Origin: an uncultured Blautia sp.
Lineage (GTDB): Bacteria; Bacillota; Clostridia; Lachnospirales; Lachnospiraceae
DNA: 16,282 nucleotides
Direction of reading: 5' to 3'
NCBI GenBank assembly: GCA_934437695.1
Contig: CAKSAW010000018.1
Location: 1 to 16,282, forward strand
A program made the position numbers and the translations under genes. Below the pieces are notes generated by a model, which was given only the letters and a program-made list of their open reading frames with translations, searched no databases and was not told the origin of the DNA. Below, in pieces: positions 1-6,060 of this stretch (position 1 is the stretch's first letter; each line of letters begins with the position of its first letter).

Positions 1-294
1 GAGAAACTTGTAAAAGCAAGCTATCATCTCCTTGGACTGATGAGTTTCCTTACTTCAGGTGAGGATGAGACAAGAGCCTGGACAATTAAGATTGGAACAA
101 AAGCTCCTCAGGCAGCAGGTAAGATCCATACAGATTTTGAGAGAGGATTTATTAAGGCTGAGGTTGTAAATTATCAGGATCTTCTGGACTGTGGTTCCTA
201 TGCAGGTGCCAGAGAGAAGGGCCTTGTAAGAATGGAAGGTAAAGAATACATTGTACAGGATGGAGATGTGATCTTATTCCGCTTTAATGTATGA
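1..294 (+). CDS. ychF: Ribosome-associated ATPase YchF (OBG family), C-terminal part
   Basis: The reading frame is open from the first base, so the 5' end lies outside the window; 97 codons remain. The visible part is the TGS domain at the C-terminus of the OBG-family P-loop protein YchF. It contains the stretches [30 protein letters not shown] and [17 protein letters not shown], which are characteristic of the end of YchF. Members bind ATP or GTP and associate with ribosomes; they are linked to translation and stress responses. The nucleotide-binding domain is not visible here. The stop codon is 14 bases before lgt, so the two genes are probably co-transcribed, although they have no obvious functional link. 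Family identification is secure. Confidence 0.95.
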   Translation, partial: EKLVKASYHLLGLMSFLTSGEDETRAWTIKIGTKAPQAAGKIHTDFERGFIKAEVVNYQDLLDCGSYAGAREKGLVRMEGKEYIVQDGDVILFRFNV

Positions 295-308
295 TAAACA
301 GGTGATAT

Positions 309-1439
309 ATGGAAATGTCAATACGTTTTCCGGAACTGAATCTGATTTTTGATTATGTACCGCGTTCATTTGAGATATTTGGGATGGAATTTACCATATA
401 TGGTGTACTTATCGCAATAGGTGCTCTTTTGGGCATGGGTCTTGTGACACTTGAAGCGAAAAGAAACGGGGAAGATCAGAACAGATATCTGGATATGATG
501 CTTATTTCGCTGCTGTTTTCAGTGGTTGGTTCCAGACTGTTTTATGTGGCTTTTTCATGGGAATTTTATAAAGAAAATTTAAATGCAGTACTGGATTTCC
601 GAAATGGCGGATATGCTTTTTATGGTGGGCTGCTTCTGGGATTTCTGGCTGCTGCAGTATTTTGTAGGATCACAAAAATGTCATTCTGGCAGTGTGCTGA
701 TTCTGCAAGTCTTGGAATACTTCTGGGACAGATTATAGGACGCTGGGGTAATTTTTTTAACAGGGAGTCTTTTGGCGAATATGCAGATCTGCCGTGGGCA
801 ATGCAGATACCTGTTTCTGCAGTACGTTCAGGAGAAGTTTCAGGAACAATGAGAGATAAGCTGCTGACCATAAATGGGATCTCATATATTCAGGTCCAGC
901 CGGTTTTTCTTTATGAAAGTCTGTGGTGTCTGTTTCTGTTACTGTTATTGCTGGCTATACGCAGGAAGAAAAAATATGAAGGTGAACTGTTTATGATCTA
1001 TCTGGCAGGATATGGTCTTGGAAGATTTTTCTTTGAATGGATCAGAACAGATAAGCTTTGTATTCCGGGAACTAAAATTGGAATTTCTCTGGTGATCTCA
1101 GCTGCATTGTTTGTGATCTTTATGCCAACAGTGATCGTCCGCAGGGTGATGGTACAGAAAAGAGCTGTTATACGCAGACAAAGAAGAAAACGATTTCTGG
1201 ATGAGGCTGAGAAAGAAAGCAGGAACAAGAAGGACAATCCGGATATGGAAGCCGTGATGAAAACAGAAGAGGAAGCCCGGACTGAAGACGGTAAACAGGT
1301 GGAATCAGATGAGAAACAGGAAAATATGAAAAAACCGGAGCAAAATGTGAACTGGGAAAATTCAGAGTATACACATATTCCTGAACAGTGGAAACAAGAT
1401 GTGGGAAATTCTCCCACAAATTCAAAGGAAGAACTGTAA
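309..1439 (+). CDS. lgt: Prolipoprotein diacylglyceryl transferase with long charged C-terminal tail
   Basis: Lgt is a polytopic membrane enzyme that transfers diacylglycerol from phosphatidylglycerol to the lipobox cysteine of prolipoproteins. The family signature GRWGNFFNRESFG is at residues 144-156. The motif GGYAFYGG (100-107) has Tyr where E. coli has His. QPVFLYES (197-204) and GRFFFEWIRTD (238-248) follow the usual pattern. Several hydrophobic segments span about 20-280. The last ~90 residues (about 285-376) are an unusual hydrophilic tail rich in Lys, Arg, Glu and Gln, which makes the protein longer (376 residues) than a typical 260-300-residue Lgt. The start is uncertain: AGGTG (300-304) is only 4 bases from ATG 309 and 10 bases from the in-frame ATG 315. 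A strong terminator follows. Confidence 0.96.
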   Translation: MEMSIRFPELNLIFDYVPRSFEIFGMEFTIYGVLIAIGALLGMGLVTLEAKRNGEDQNRYLDMMLISLLFSVVGSRLFYVAFSWEFYKENLNAVLDFRNGGYAFYGGLLLGFLAAAVFCRITKMSFWQCADSASLGILLGQIIGRWGNFFNRESFGEYADLPWAMQIPVSAVRSGEVSGTMRDKLLTINGISYIQVQPVFLYESLWCLFLLLLLLAIRRKKKYEGELFMIYLAGYGLGRFFFEWIRTDKLCIPGTKIGISLVISAALFVIFMPTVIVRRVMVQKRAVIRRQRRKRFLDEAEKESRNKKDNPDMEAVMKTEEEARTEDGKQVESDEKQENMKKPEQNVNWENSEYTHIPEQWKQDVGNSPTNSKEEL

Positions 1440-1463
1440 AAAATTATATATATGAAACACAAG

Positions 1464-1495
1464 TGGGTTGAAAGTGGAATTTCAACCCATTTTTT
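1464..1495 (+). terminator. Intrinsic terminator after lgt
   Basis: TGGGTTGAAA (1464-1473) pairs perfectly with TTTCAACCCA (1480-1489) across a 6-base loop, and six T residues follow. It ends the ychF-lgt transcript and separates it from the dcw cluster. Confidence 0.93.
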
Positions 1496-1583
1496 GTACA
1501 TAATATCCCAATTTTTATACAAAAATAAGGTTGTTTCATAAATGTTAACAGAATTCTAAATTTTAAAAATCTTTTTCTCCCCC

Positions 1584-1612
1584 TTGTTTTTTCAGCTTAA
1601 ATAGTTTAGAAT
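1584..1612 (+). promoter_or_regulatory. Sigma-A-type promoter of the mraZ operon
   Basis: TTGTTT (1584-1589) and TAGAAT (1607-1612) are separated by 17 bases. The expected start of transcription, near 1618-1620, is immediately before the MraZ boxes. An A/T-rich stretch lies upstream. This is a sequence match only. The 294 bases between lgt and mraZ contain this promoter, the lgt terminator, the operator repeats and a hairpin; no gene is visible there. Confidence 0.72.
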
Positions 1613-1620
1613 AAACACAT

Positions 1621-1660
1621 AAGTGGTAGAAAGTGGTGAATAGTGGTGGTGAGTGGGGGA
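1621..1660 (+). promoter_or_regulatory. MraZ operator: four 10-bp direct repeats
   Basis: AGTGG occurs at 1622, 1632, 1642 and 1652, exactly 10 bp apart (AAGTGGTAGA, AAGTGGTGAA, TAGTGGTGGT, GAGTGGGGGA). MraZ is known to bind tandem GTG-containing repeats with one-helical-turn spacing in front of its own operon. The repeats start just after the predicted transcription start, so bound MraZ would block initiation or promoter clearance. Confidence 0.88.
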
Positions 1661-1688
1661 ATAATGGCAGATACCATTACCACCTGAG

Positions 1689-1713
1689 AAATCTGAAGGG
1701 GAGATTCAGATTT
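1689..1713 (+). promoter_or_regulatory. Hairpin in the mraZ 5' leader
   Basis: AAATCTGAA (1689-1697) pairs with TTCAGATTT (1705-1713), giving a 9-bp stem with the purine loop GGGGAGA. It ends 9 bases before the AGGTG ribosome-binding site of mraZ. No U-run beyond four T residues follows, so it is not a convincing terminator. It may affect mRNA stability or translation; its role is unknown. Confidence 0.55.
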
Positions 1714-1733
1714 TGTGAGAGTAGGTGAGTAAC

Positions 1734-2165
1734 ATGTTCATGGGAGAGTATAACCACACGATCGACGCGAAGGGGCGTCTGATCATTCCTTCTAAATTCA
1801 GAGAACTCTTAGGGGAAGAGTTTGTTCTGACAAAAGGGCTTGATGGCTGTCTGTCCATTTATCCTATGGATGAATGGGAATCCTTTGAAATGAAGCTCAG
1901 ATCATTACCACTTACAAATAAAAATGCCAGAACTTTTTCACGATTCTTTGTAGCTGGAGCAACTACATGTGAACTGGACAAACAGGGACGTATCCTTGTA
2001 CCGCAGACACTGCGTGAATTTGCCGGTCTGGAAAAGGATGTAGTTCTGACAGGTAATTTAAACAGAATTGAAGTTTGGAGCAAAGAAAAGTGGAGCGAGA
2101 TCTGTGATTATGATGATATGGACAGCATTGCAGAGAGCATGCAGGACATGGGCATCACAATCTGA
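1734..2165 (+). CDS. mraZ: Transcriptional regulator MraZ
   Basis: MraZ is the DNA-binding repressor that heads dcw clusters and binds repeats upstream of its own gene. The protein has 143 residues, the usual size, and carries two SpoVT/AbrB-type domains: about residues 5-47 ([19 protein letters not shown] at the N-terminus) and about 76-120 ([19 protein letters not shown]). The repeated DxKGRlxxP/DxQGRIlVP motif is plainly visible. ATG 1734 is preferred over the in-frame GTG at 1725 because AGGTG (1723-1727) is 6 bases before it and because family members begin MFMGEY. Its likely binding sites are the four 10-bp repeats at 1621-1660. The stop is 49 bases before rsmH. Confidence 0.97.
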   Translation: MFMGEYNHTIDAKGRLIIPSKFRELLGEEFVLTKGLDGCLSIYPMDEWESFEMKLRSLPLTNKNARTFSRFFVAGATTCELDKQGRILVPQTLREFAGLEKDVVLTGNLNRIEVWSKEKWSEICDYDDMDSIAESMQDMGITI

Positions 2166-2214
2166 CAGGACTTGCTTAAGTATCTTGCAAAGTAAATCCA
2201 GACAGGAGACGGAG

Positions 2215-3150
2215 ATGGAATTTAAACACAAATCTGTATTACTGGAAGAAACCATTGATGGTTTGGATATCAAACCGGACGGAATCTACGTGGATGGCAC
2301 TTTAGGAGGTGCAGGGCATGCCAGTGAGGTATGCAGGAAACTTTCTGCCAAGGGGAGATTTATTGGCATAGATCAAGACCAGGATGCGATAATTGCTGCG
2401 AGTGAGAGGTTAGCCCCCTATAAACAGGCGACGATCATTCGCAGCAATTATTGTTACATGGTACAGGAACTGGCAGCAAGAGGCATCAGTAAAGTCGACG
2501 GGATTCTCCTTGATCTTGGAGTATCTTCCTATCAGCTTGACAATGAAGAGCGCGGTTTTACCTACAGGGTAGATGCACCGCTTGATATGCGTATGGATCA
2601 GCGTCAGACACAGACTGCCAGCGATATTGTCAATGGCTATGAAGAAAAAGAATTGTACCGTATCATCCGTGACTACGGTGAAGATAAATTTGCAAAAAAT
2701 ATTGCAAAACATATTGTTGCAGCCAGACAGGTGAAACCGATTACTACGACCGGAGAACTGACTGAGATCATCAGGGAATCCATTCCTATGAAGATGCAGG
2801 TTAAGTCAGGGCATCCGGCGAAGAGAACATTTCAGGCAATCCGTATTGAGCTTAACAGAGAGCTGGATGTGCTGAGGGATTCTCTGGATGGAATGATCGA
2901 TATACTTGATGATGGCGGAAGACTTTGCATTATCACTTTCCATTCACTGGAGGACAGAATTGTTAAGACGATTTTCAGGAAAAACGAGAATCCATGTACC
3001 TGCCCTTCAGATTTTCCTGTGTGTGTATGTGGGAAGAAATCAAAGGGAAAAGTGATCACAAGAAAGCCGATCCTTCCGGGAGAGGCAGAGATGGAAGAAA
3101 ATCCTCGTTCCAAGAGTGCAAAGCTCAGGATTTTTGAGAGAGCGTTATAA
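2215..3150 (+). CDS. rsmH: 16S rRNA (cytosine(1402)-N4)-methyltransferase RsmH (MraW)
   Basis: RsmH uses S-adenosylmethionine to methylate N4 of C1402 in the decoding centre of 16S rRNA. The 311-residue protein has the SAM-binding motif [11 protein letters not shown] (26-36), GIDQDQDAI (51-59), [13 protein letters not shown] (97-109), the [15 protein letters not shown] segment (114-128) and [12 protein letters not shown] (240-251). A small cysteine group, CTCP...CVCG (261-273), and the ending [10 protein letters not shown] are usual for the family. ATG 2215 is chosen because AGGAG (2204-2208) lies 6 bases upstream and the N-terminus [12 protein letters not shown] fits the family; the frame is open further upstream inside mraZ but that part is not family-like. 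It is followed 16 bases later by the ftsL-like gene. Confidence 0.97.
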   Translation: MEFKHKSVLLEETIDGLDIKPDGIYVDGTLGGAGHASEVCRKLSAKGRFIGIDQDQDAIIAASERLAPYKQATIIRSNYCYMVQELAARGISKVDGILLDLGVSSYQLDNEERGFTYRVDAPLDMRMDQRQTQTASDIVNGYEEKELYRIIRDYGEDKFAKNIAKHIVAARQVKPITTTGELTEIIRESIPMKMQVKSGHPAKRTFQAIRIELNRELDVLRDSLDGMIDILDDGGRLCIITFHSLEDRIVKTIFRKNENPCTCPSDFPVCVCGKKSKGKVITRKPILPGEAEMEENPRSKSAKLRIFERAL

Positions 3151-3166
3151 TTTAGAGAGGCATGAA

Positions 3167-3745
3167 ATGGCGAAAACGACCAGGAGTGAAACAGCGAGAA
3201 GAAGCAGAACCAGTGCCAGAACAAACAGGGGAATGTATGTTGACGGAAATACTGTCAGACGTCTTACAGAAGTTCCGGACAGGACGAGACAGCCGGGAAG
3301 ACAGAATCCGGGAAGACAGCAGACAAACCGAAACCGAAGAGTGCAGACACAGCCTGCACAGGTACAAAAGCAGAAACATCAGTTAAGTAAAGAAGCACAG
3401 AAGAACAGGCAGAAGGCATCAGCAATGAACTGGGGATTTGTAGTATTTCTTGCAGTTGTATGTGTGGCGATTCTGTTCTGCTCTGTAAAATATCTCCGCT
3501 ATAAATCAGAAATTACAGCAAAAATGAGTACAGTTGCATCTCTTGAGGAGGAACTGGCAGATTTGAAAGAAGACAATGATGCATATTACAGCCAGGTAAC
3601 ATCCAATGTGGATCTGAATAAGATCAAGCAGATTGCGTTGGGAAGACTGGGAATGAAATATCCGTCAGATGATCAGACAGTAACCTATTCTACATCCGGC
3701 AACAGCTATGTAAGACAGTATCAGGATATACCAGATTCAAAGTAG
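3167..3745 (+). CDS. ftsL: FtsL/DivIC-like septum protein
   Basis: This is a 192-residue bitopic membrane protein in the usual ftsL position between rsmH and the division PBP. Residues 1-86 form a basic, polar cytoplasmic tail rich in Arg, Gln, Thr and Asn. One membrane segment spans about 88-107 (WGFVVFLAVVCVAILFC). The outside part begins with a probable coiled coil (about 112-143, ASLEEELADLKEDND) and contains LNKIKQIALGRLGMKYP (150-166), the conserved C-terminal motif of FtsL/DivIC proteins. The family forms the FtsL-DivIC-DivIB complex that activates septal synthesis. The long N-terminal tail is larger than in B. subtilis FtsL. AGAGG ends 6 bases before ATG 3167. The TAG stop overlaps the next gene's ribosome-binding site. 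FtsL rather than DivIC rests on position. Confidence 0.85.
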   Translation: MAKTTRSETARRSRTSARTNRGMYVDGNTVRRLTEVPDRTRQPGRQNPGRQQTNRNRRVQTQPAQVQKQKHQLSKEAQKNRQKASAMNWGFVVFLAVVCVAILFCSVKYLRYKSEITAKMSTVASLEEELADLKEDNDAYYSQVTSNVDLNKIKQIALGRLGMKYPSDDQTVTYSTSGNSYVRQYQDIPDSK

Positions 3746-3756
3746 GTGATCAATTG
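3744..3756 (+). promoter_or_regulatory. Ribosome-binding site deciding a TTG start for the first PBP
   Basis: AGGTG (3744-3748) shares bases with the TAG stop of the ftsL-like gene and lies 5 bases before TTG 3754. The first in-frame ATG (3811) has no Shine-Dalgarno sequence, so TTG is the likely start and translation is probably coupled to ftsL. Confidence 0.75.
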
Positions 3757-5994
3757 AGTAATACAGGGAATAGAAATCGAAAAAAACCACAGAAAAAAAT
3801 AAATCACAACATGAAAAAGAAGCTGGTAATACTATTTGGAATAGTGTTACTGGCTTTAGTAGTATTAATAGTAAGAATTACTTATATTAATGCTACAAGT
3901 GGAAGCAAATATAAGAAACAGGTGTTAAGCCAGGCACAGCAGAAATATGAGAGTCAGGTGCTCCCTGCAAAGAGAGGGGATATTTACGACAAGAATGGGA
4001 ATATCCTGGCTACAAGTAACAAAGTTTACAACGTGATCCTGGACTGTAAAACAGTAAATTCAGATGAAGATTATGCAGAACCAACGATCAGAGCATTAAA
4101 TGAAGTGCTGGGAATTGATGAAGAGAAAGTGCGTTCATTATTGTCTGATTCAAGAACCAGTCAGAGTCAGTATCAGATATTGACAAAGCAGTTGTCCATG
4201 GATAAAAAGAAAGAATTCGAGAGCTATAAAGCAGAGGACGAAGATTCGGGACTTACAGAGGCACAGGCAAAGGAAAGAGCAAACATCAAAGGTGTCTGGT
4301 TTGAGGAAGATTATCTGAGAAGTTATCCCTTTAATGAAACTGCCTGTGATACGATTGGATTTGCCCTGGACAGAGATGTGGCAGATATCGGACTTGAAGG
4401 ATATTATAACAGCACACTGACTGGTGTAGATGGAAGACAGTATGGATATATCAATAATGATTCTGATGTAGAGCAGACCATTATTGCAGCAGTGAACGGT
4501 AAGAGTATCCAGACAAGTATTGATATTGGTGCGCAGCAGATCGTTGAGAAATATATTAATGGATTTAAAGAAGCAATGGGAGCCAAGAATATTGGCGTTA
4601 TTGTTGAGAATCCGTCTACAGGTGAGATCATTGCCATGGATGGTGGTGACCGTTATGATCTGAATAATCCCCGGGATCTTTCCAATGTATATTCAGAGGA
4701 AGAAATCAAGGCTATGAGTGATGAGGAGACTGTTGAGGCGCTGAATGGTATGTGGAGTAATTACTGCGTCACAGATGCCTTTGAGCCCGGATCTGTTGTG
4801 AAGCCTATTGTTATGGCTTCAGCACTGGAGAAAGGTGCAATACAGGAAACAGATAACTTTGTATGCGATGGCTCGCAGACTTTTGGAGATACAATGATCA
4901 AGTGTGCAGTTTATCCAAGTGCACATGGCACAGAGACACTGGCAGAAGTAATTGCAAACTCCTGTAATGATGCAATGATGCAGATCGGTGCCAAAATGGG
5001 AGCTACACAGTTTATCAAAGCCCAGAGCCTGTTTAATTTCGGAACAAGAACAGGGATCGATCTTCCGAATGAAGGAGCAGGTATTATCCATACAAAGGAT
5101 ACTATGGGAGAAACAGAACTGGCATGTTCTGCTTTTGGACAGGGCTTTACCTGTACTATGATCCAGGAGATCAATGCCATGAGTTCTGTTATAAACGGCG
5201 GATATTATTATCAGCCTCATCTTGTGACAAAAATCCTGGACAGCAATGGAGGAACTGTAAAAACAATCTCCCCCATACTTTTGAAACAGACGATCTCTTC
5301 CAGGATTTCCAGTGATATCAGAAGTTATATGGCATTAAGTGTGCAGCAGGGTACAAGCCGTCATTCTAAGGTACAGGGATACAGTTCAGGTGGTAAAACC
5401 GGTACAGCAGAGAAATATCCGCGAGGAAACGGAAAGTATCTGGTTTCATTTATTGGATTTGCACCGGTGGATGACCCTGCAGTTGTGATCTATGTAGTAG
5501 TAGATGAACCAAATGTAGATGAACAGGCAAACAGTACTTATCCACAGTATATTGCGCAGGGAATTCTTTCTGAGCTTCTTCCGTATCTTAATGTAACACC
5601 GGATGAATCAGAAGATGGAACAGTGCCTGAAACTGAATTGTGGGAAGGATTTAAAGGACATTTAAAGAGCACATCGATCGCAGATGGTGAACTCAACAGT
5701 GACGGAAAGCTGGTAGACGCAGATGGAAATCTTATTGACTGGGATGGAAACAGGGTTGATGAAAATGGATATCTGCTGGATCCTAACGGGGATCATATAC
5801 TGGATGCAGATGGAAATTATAAGATGTCTACAAATCTGTTCAGCAGTCAGGGAAGTACTGAAGCCGATTCTTCGGGAGATGCAGTATCCAATCCGGATGC
5901 ACCGGCACCTCTGGAGGATGATGCAGCTGAGACAACTGAGGATAATAATGAAGAGACAGATGGTATTACAAATGAGGAAGCAGGTCTGGAATAA
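3754..5994 (+). CDS. pbpB: Class B penicillin-binding protein (FtsI/PBP2B-like) with aspartate/glycine repeat tail
   Basis: This is a septal D,D-transpeptidase that cross-links new peptidoglycan, normally as partner of FtsW. Residues 1-22 are a basic cytoplasmic tail and about 23-43 a membrane anchor. The PBP dimerisation domain follows (about 65-245, including PAKRGDIYDKNGNILA). The transpeptidase domain spans about 275-610. The catalytic motifs are intact: SVVK with Ser347, SCN at 403-405, and KTG at 548-550. There is no recognisable PASTA domain. Instead residues 647-690 hold six 7-8-residue units of the form D-x-(D/N)-G-x-x-(hydrophobic), then an acidic low-complexity end to residue 746. 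It starts at TTG, just after ftsL, and ends before a strong hairpin. Family is certain; assignment as the vegetative FtsI/PbpB, rather than SpoVD, is by position and by comparison with B. subtilis order. Confidence 0.93.
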   Translation: MSNTGNRNRKKPQKKINHNMKKKLVILFGIVLLALVVLIVRITYINATSGSKYKKQVLSQAQQKYESQVLPAKRGDIYDKNGNILATSNKVYNVILDCKTVNSDEDYAEPTIRALNEVLGIDEEKVRSLLSDSRTSQSQYQILTKQLSMDKKKEFESYKAEDEDSGLTEAQAKERANIKGVWFEEDYLRSYPFNETACDTIGFALDRDVADIGLEGYYNSTLTGVDGRQYGYINNDSDVEQTIIAAVNGKSIQTSIDIGAQQIVEKYINGFKEAMGAKNIGVIVENPSTGEIIAMDGGDRYDLNNPRDLSNVYSEEEIKAMSDEETVEALNGMWSNYCVTDAFEPGSVVKPIVMASALEKGAIQETDNFVCDGSQTFGDTMIKCAVYPSAHGTETLAEVIANSCNDAMMQIGAKMGATQFIKAQSLFNFGTRTGIDLPNEGAGIIHTKDTMGETELACSAFGQGFTCTMIQEINAMSSVINGGYYYQPHLVTKILDSNGGTVKTISPILLKQTISSRISSDIRSYMALSVQQGTSRHSKVQGYSSGGKTGTAEKYPRGNGKYLVSFIGFAPVDDPAVVIYVVVDEPNVDEQANSTYPQYIAQGILSELLPYLNVTPDESEDGTVPETELWEGFKGHLKSTSIADGELNSDGKLVDADGNLIDWDGNRVDENGYLLDPNGDHILDADGNYKMSTNLFSSQGSTEADSSGDAVSNPDAPAPLEDDAAETTEDNNEETDGITNEEAGLE
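5692..5823 (+). repeat. Coding repeat: six D-x-(D/N)-G units in the first PBP tail
   Basis: These bases encode residues 647-690 of the upstream PBP. Six consecutive units can be read: SDGKLV, DADGNLI, DWDGNRV, DENGYLL, DPNGDHIL and DADGNY. Each has Asp-x-(Asp/Asn)-Gly followed by a hydrophobic position. The protein would carry this outside the membrane. Confidence 0.85.
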
Positions 5995-6002
5995 ATAGCA
6001 CA

Positions 6003-6032
6003 GTATAGTTCCGCAGAGAACAGTCATATATT
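6003..6032 (+). promoter_or_regulatory. Possible sigma-E-like promoter before spoVD-like gene
   Basis: GTATAGT (6003-6009) and CATATATT (6025-6032), 15 bases apart, partly fit the sporulation sigma-E pattern (ATA core at -35, CATACANT-like -10). The expected start, near 6039, would drop the left arm of the overlapping hairpin and free the GGAG of the next gene. The match is imperfect and is put forward mainly because spoVD in B. subtilis is under sigma-E. Confidence 0.3.
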
Positions 6033-6060
6033 GTTATGACGATCTCTGCGGAGCTTTTTT
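6007..6060 (+). terminator. Long hairpin with T-run between the two PBP genes
   Basis: Bases 6007-6019 pair with 6043-6055 (13 bp, one G-U), and GTCATA (6023-6028) pairs with TATGAC (6035-6040) inside. Six T residues (6055-6060) follow and directly touch the ATG at 6061. The right arm contains GGAG (6050-6053), the only Shine-Dalgarno candidate for the next gene. It should act as a terminator or attenuator and hide that ribosome-binding site in any read-through transcript. Confidence 0.85.

Noticed and set aside
998..1522. Minus-strand open frames across lgt, mraZ, murD, divIB and ftsZ, for example 998-1522, 9141-9758 and 13019-13513
   Set aside because: They lie opposite well-supported genes, have no convincing ribosome-binding sites and their translations look like shadow frames (rich in Cys, Ile, Ser, Phe or His).
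1531..1559. A second upstream promoter TTGTTT...TTCTAA before mraZ
   Set aside because: The -10 is poor and the site at 1584-1612 is better and fits the position of the MraZ boxes.
2068..2214. Longer start for rsmH within mraZ
   Set aside because: The extra 49 residues overlap mraZ in another frame, do not look like the family and lack a ribosome-binding site.
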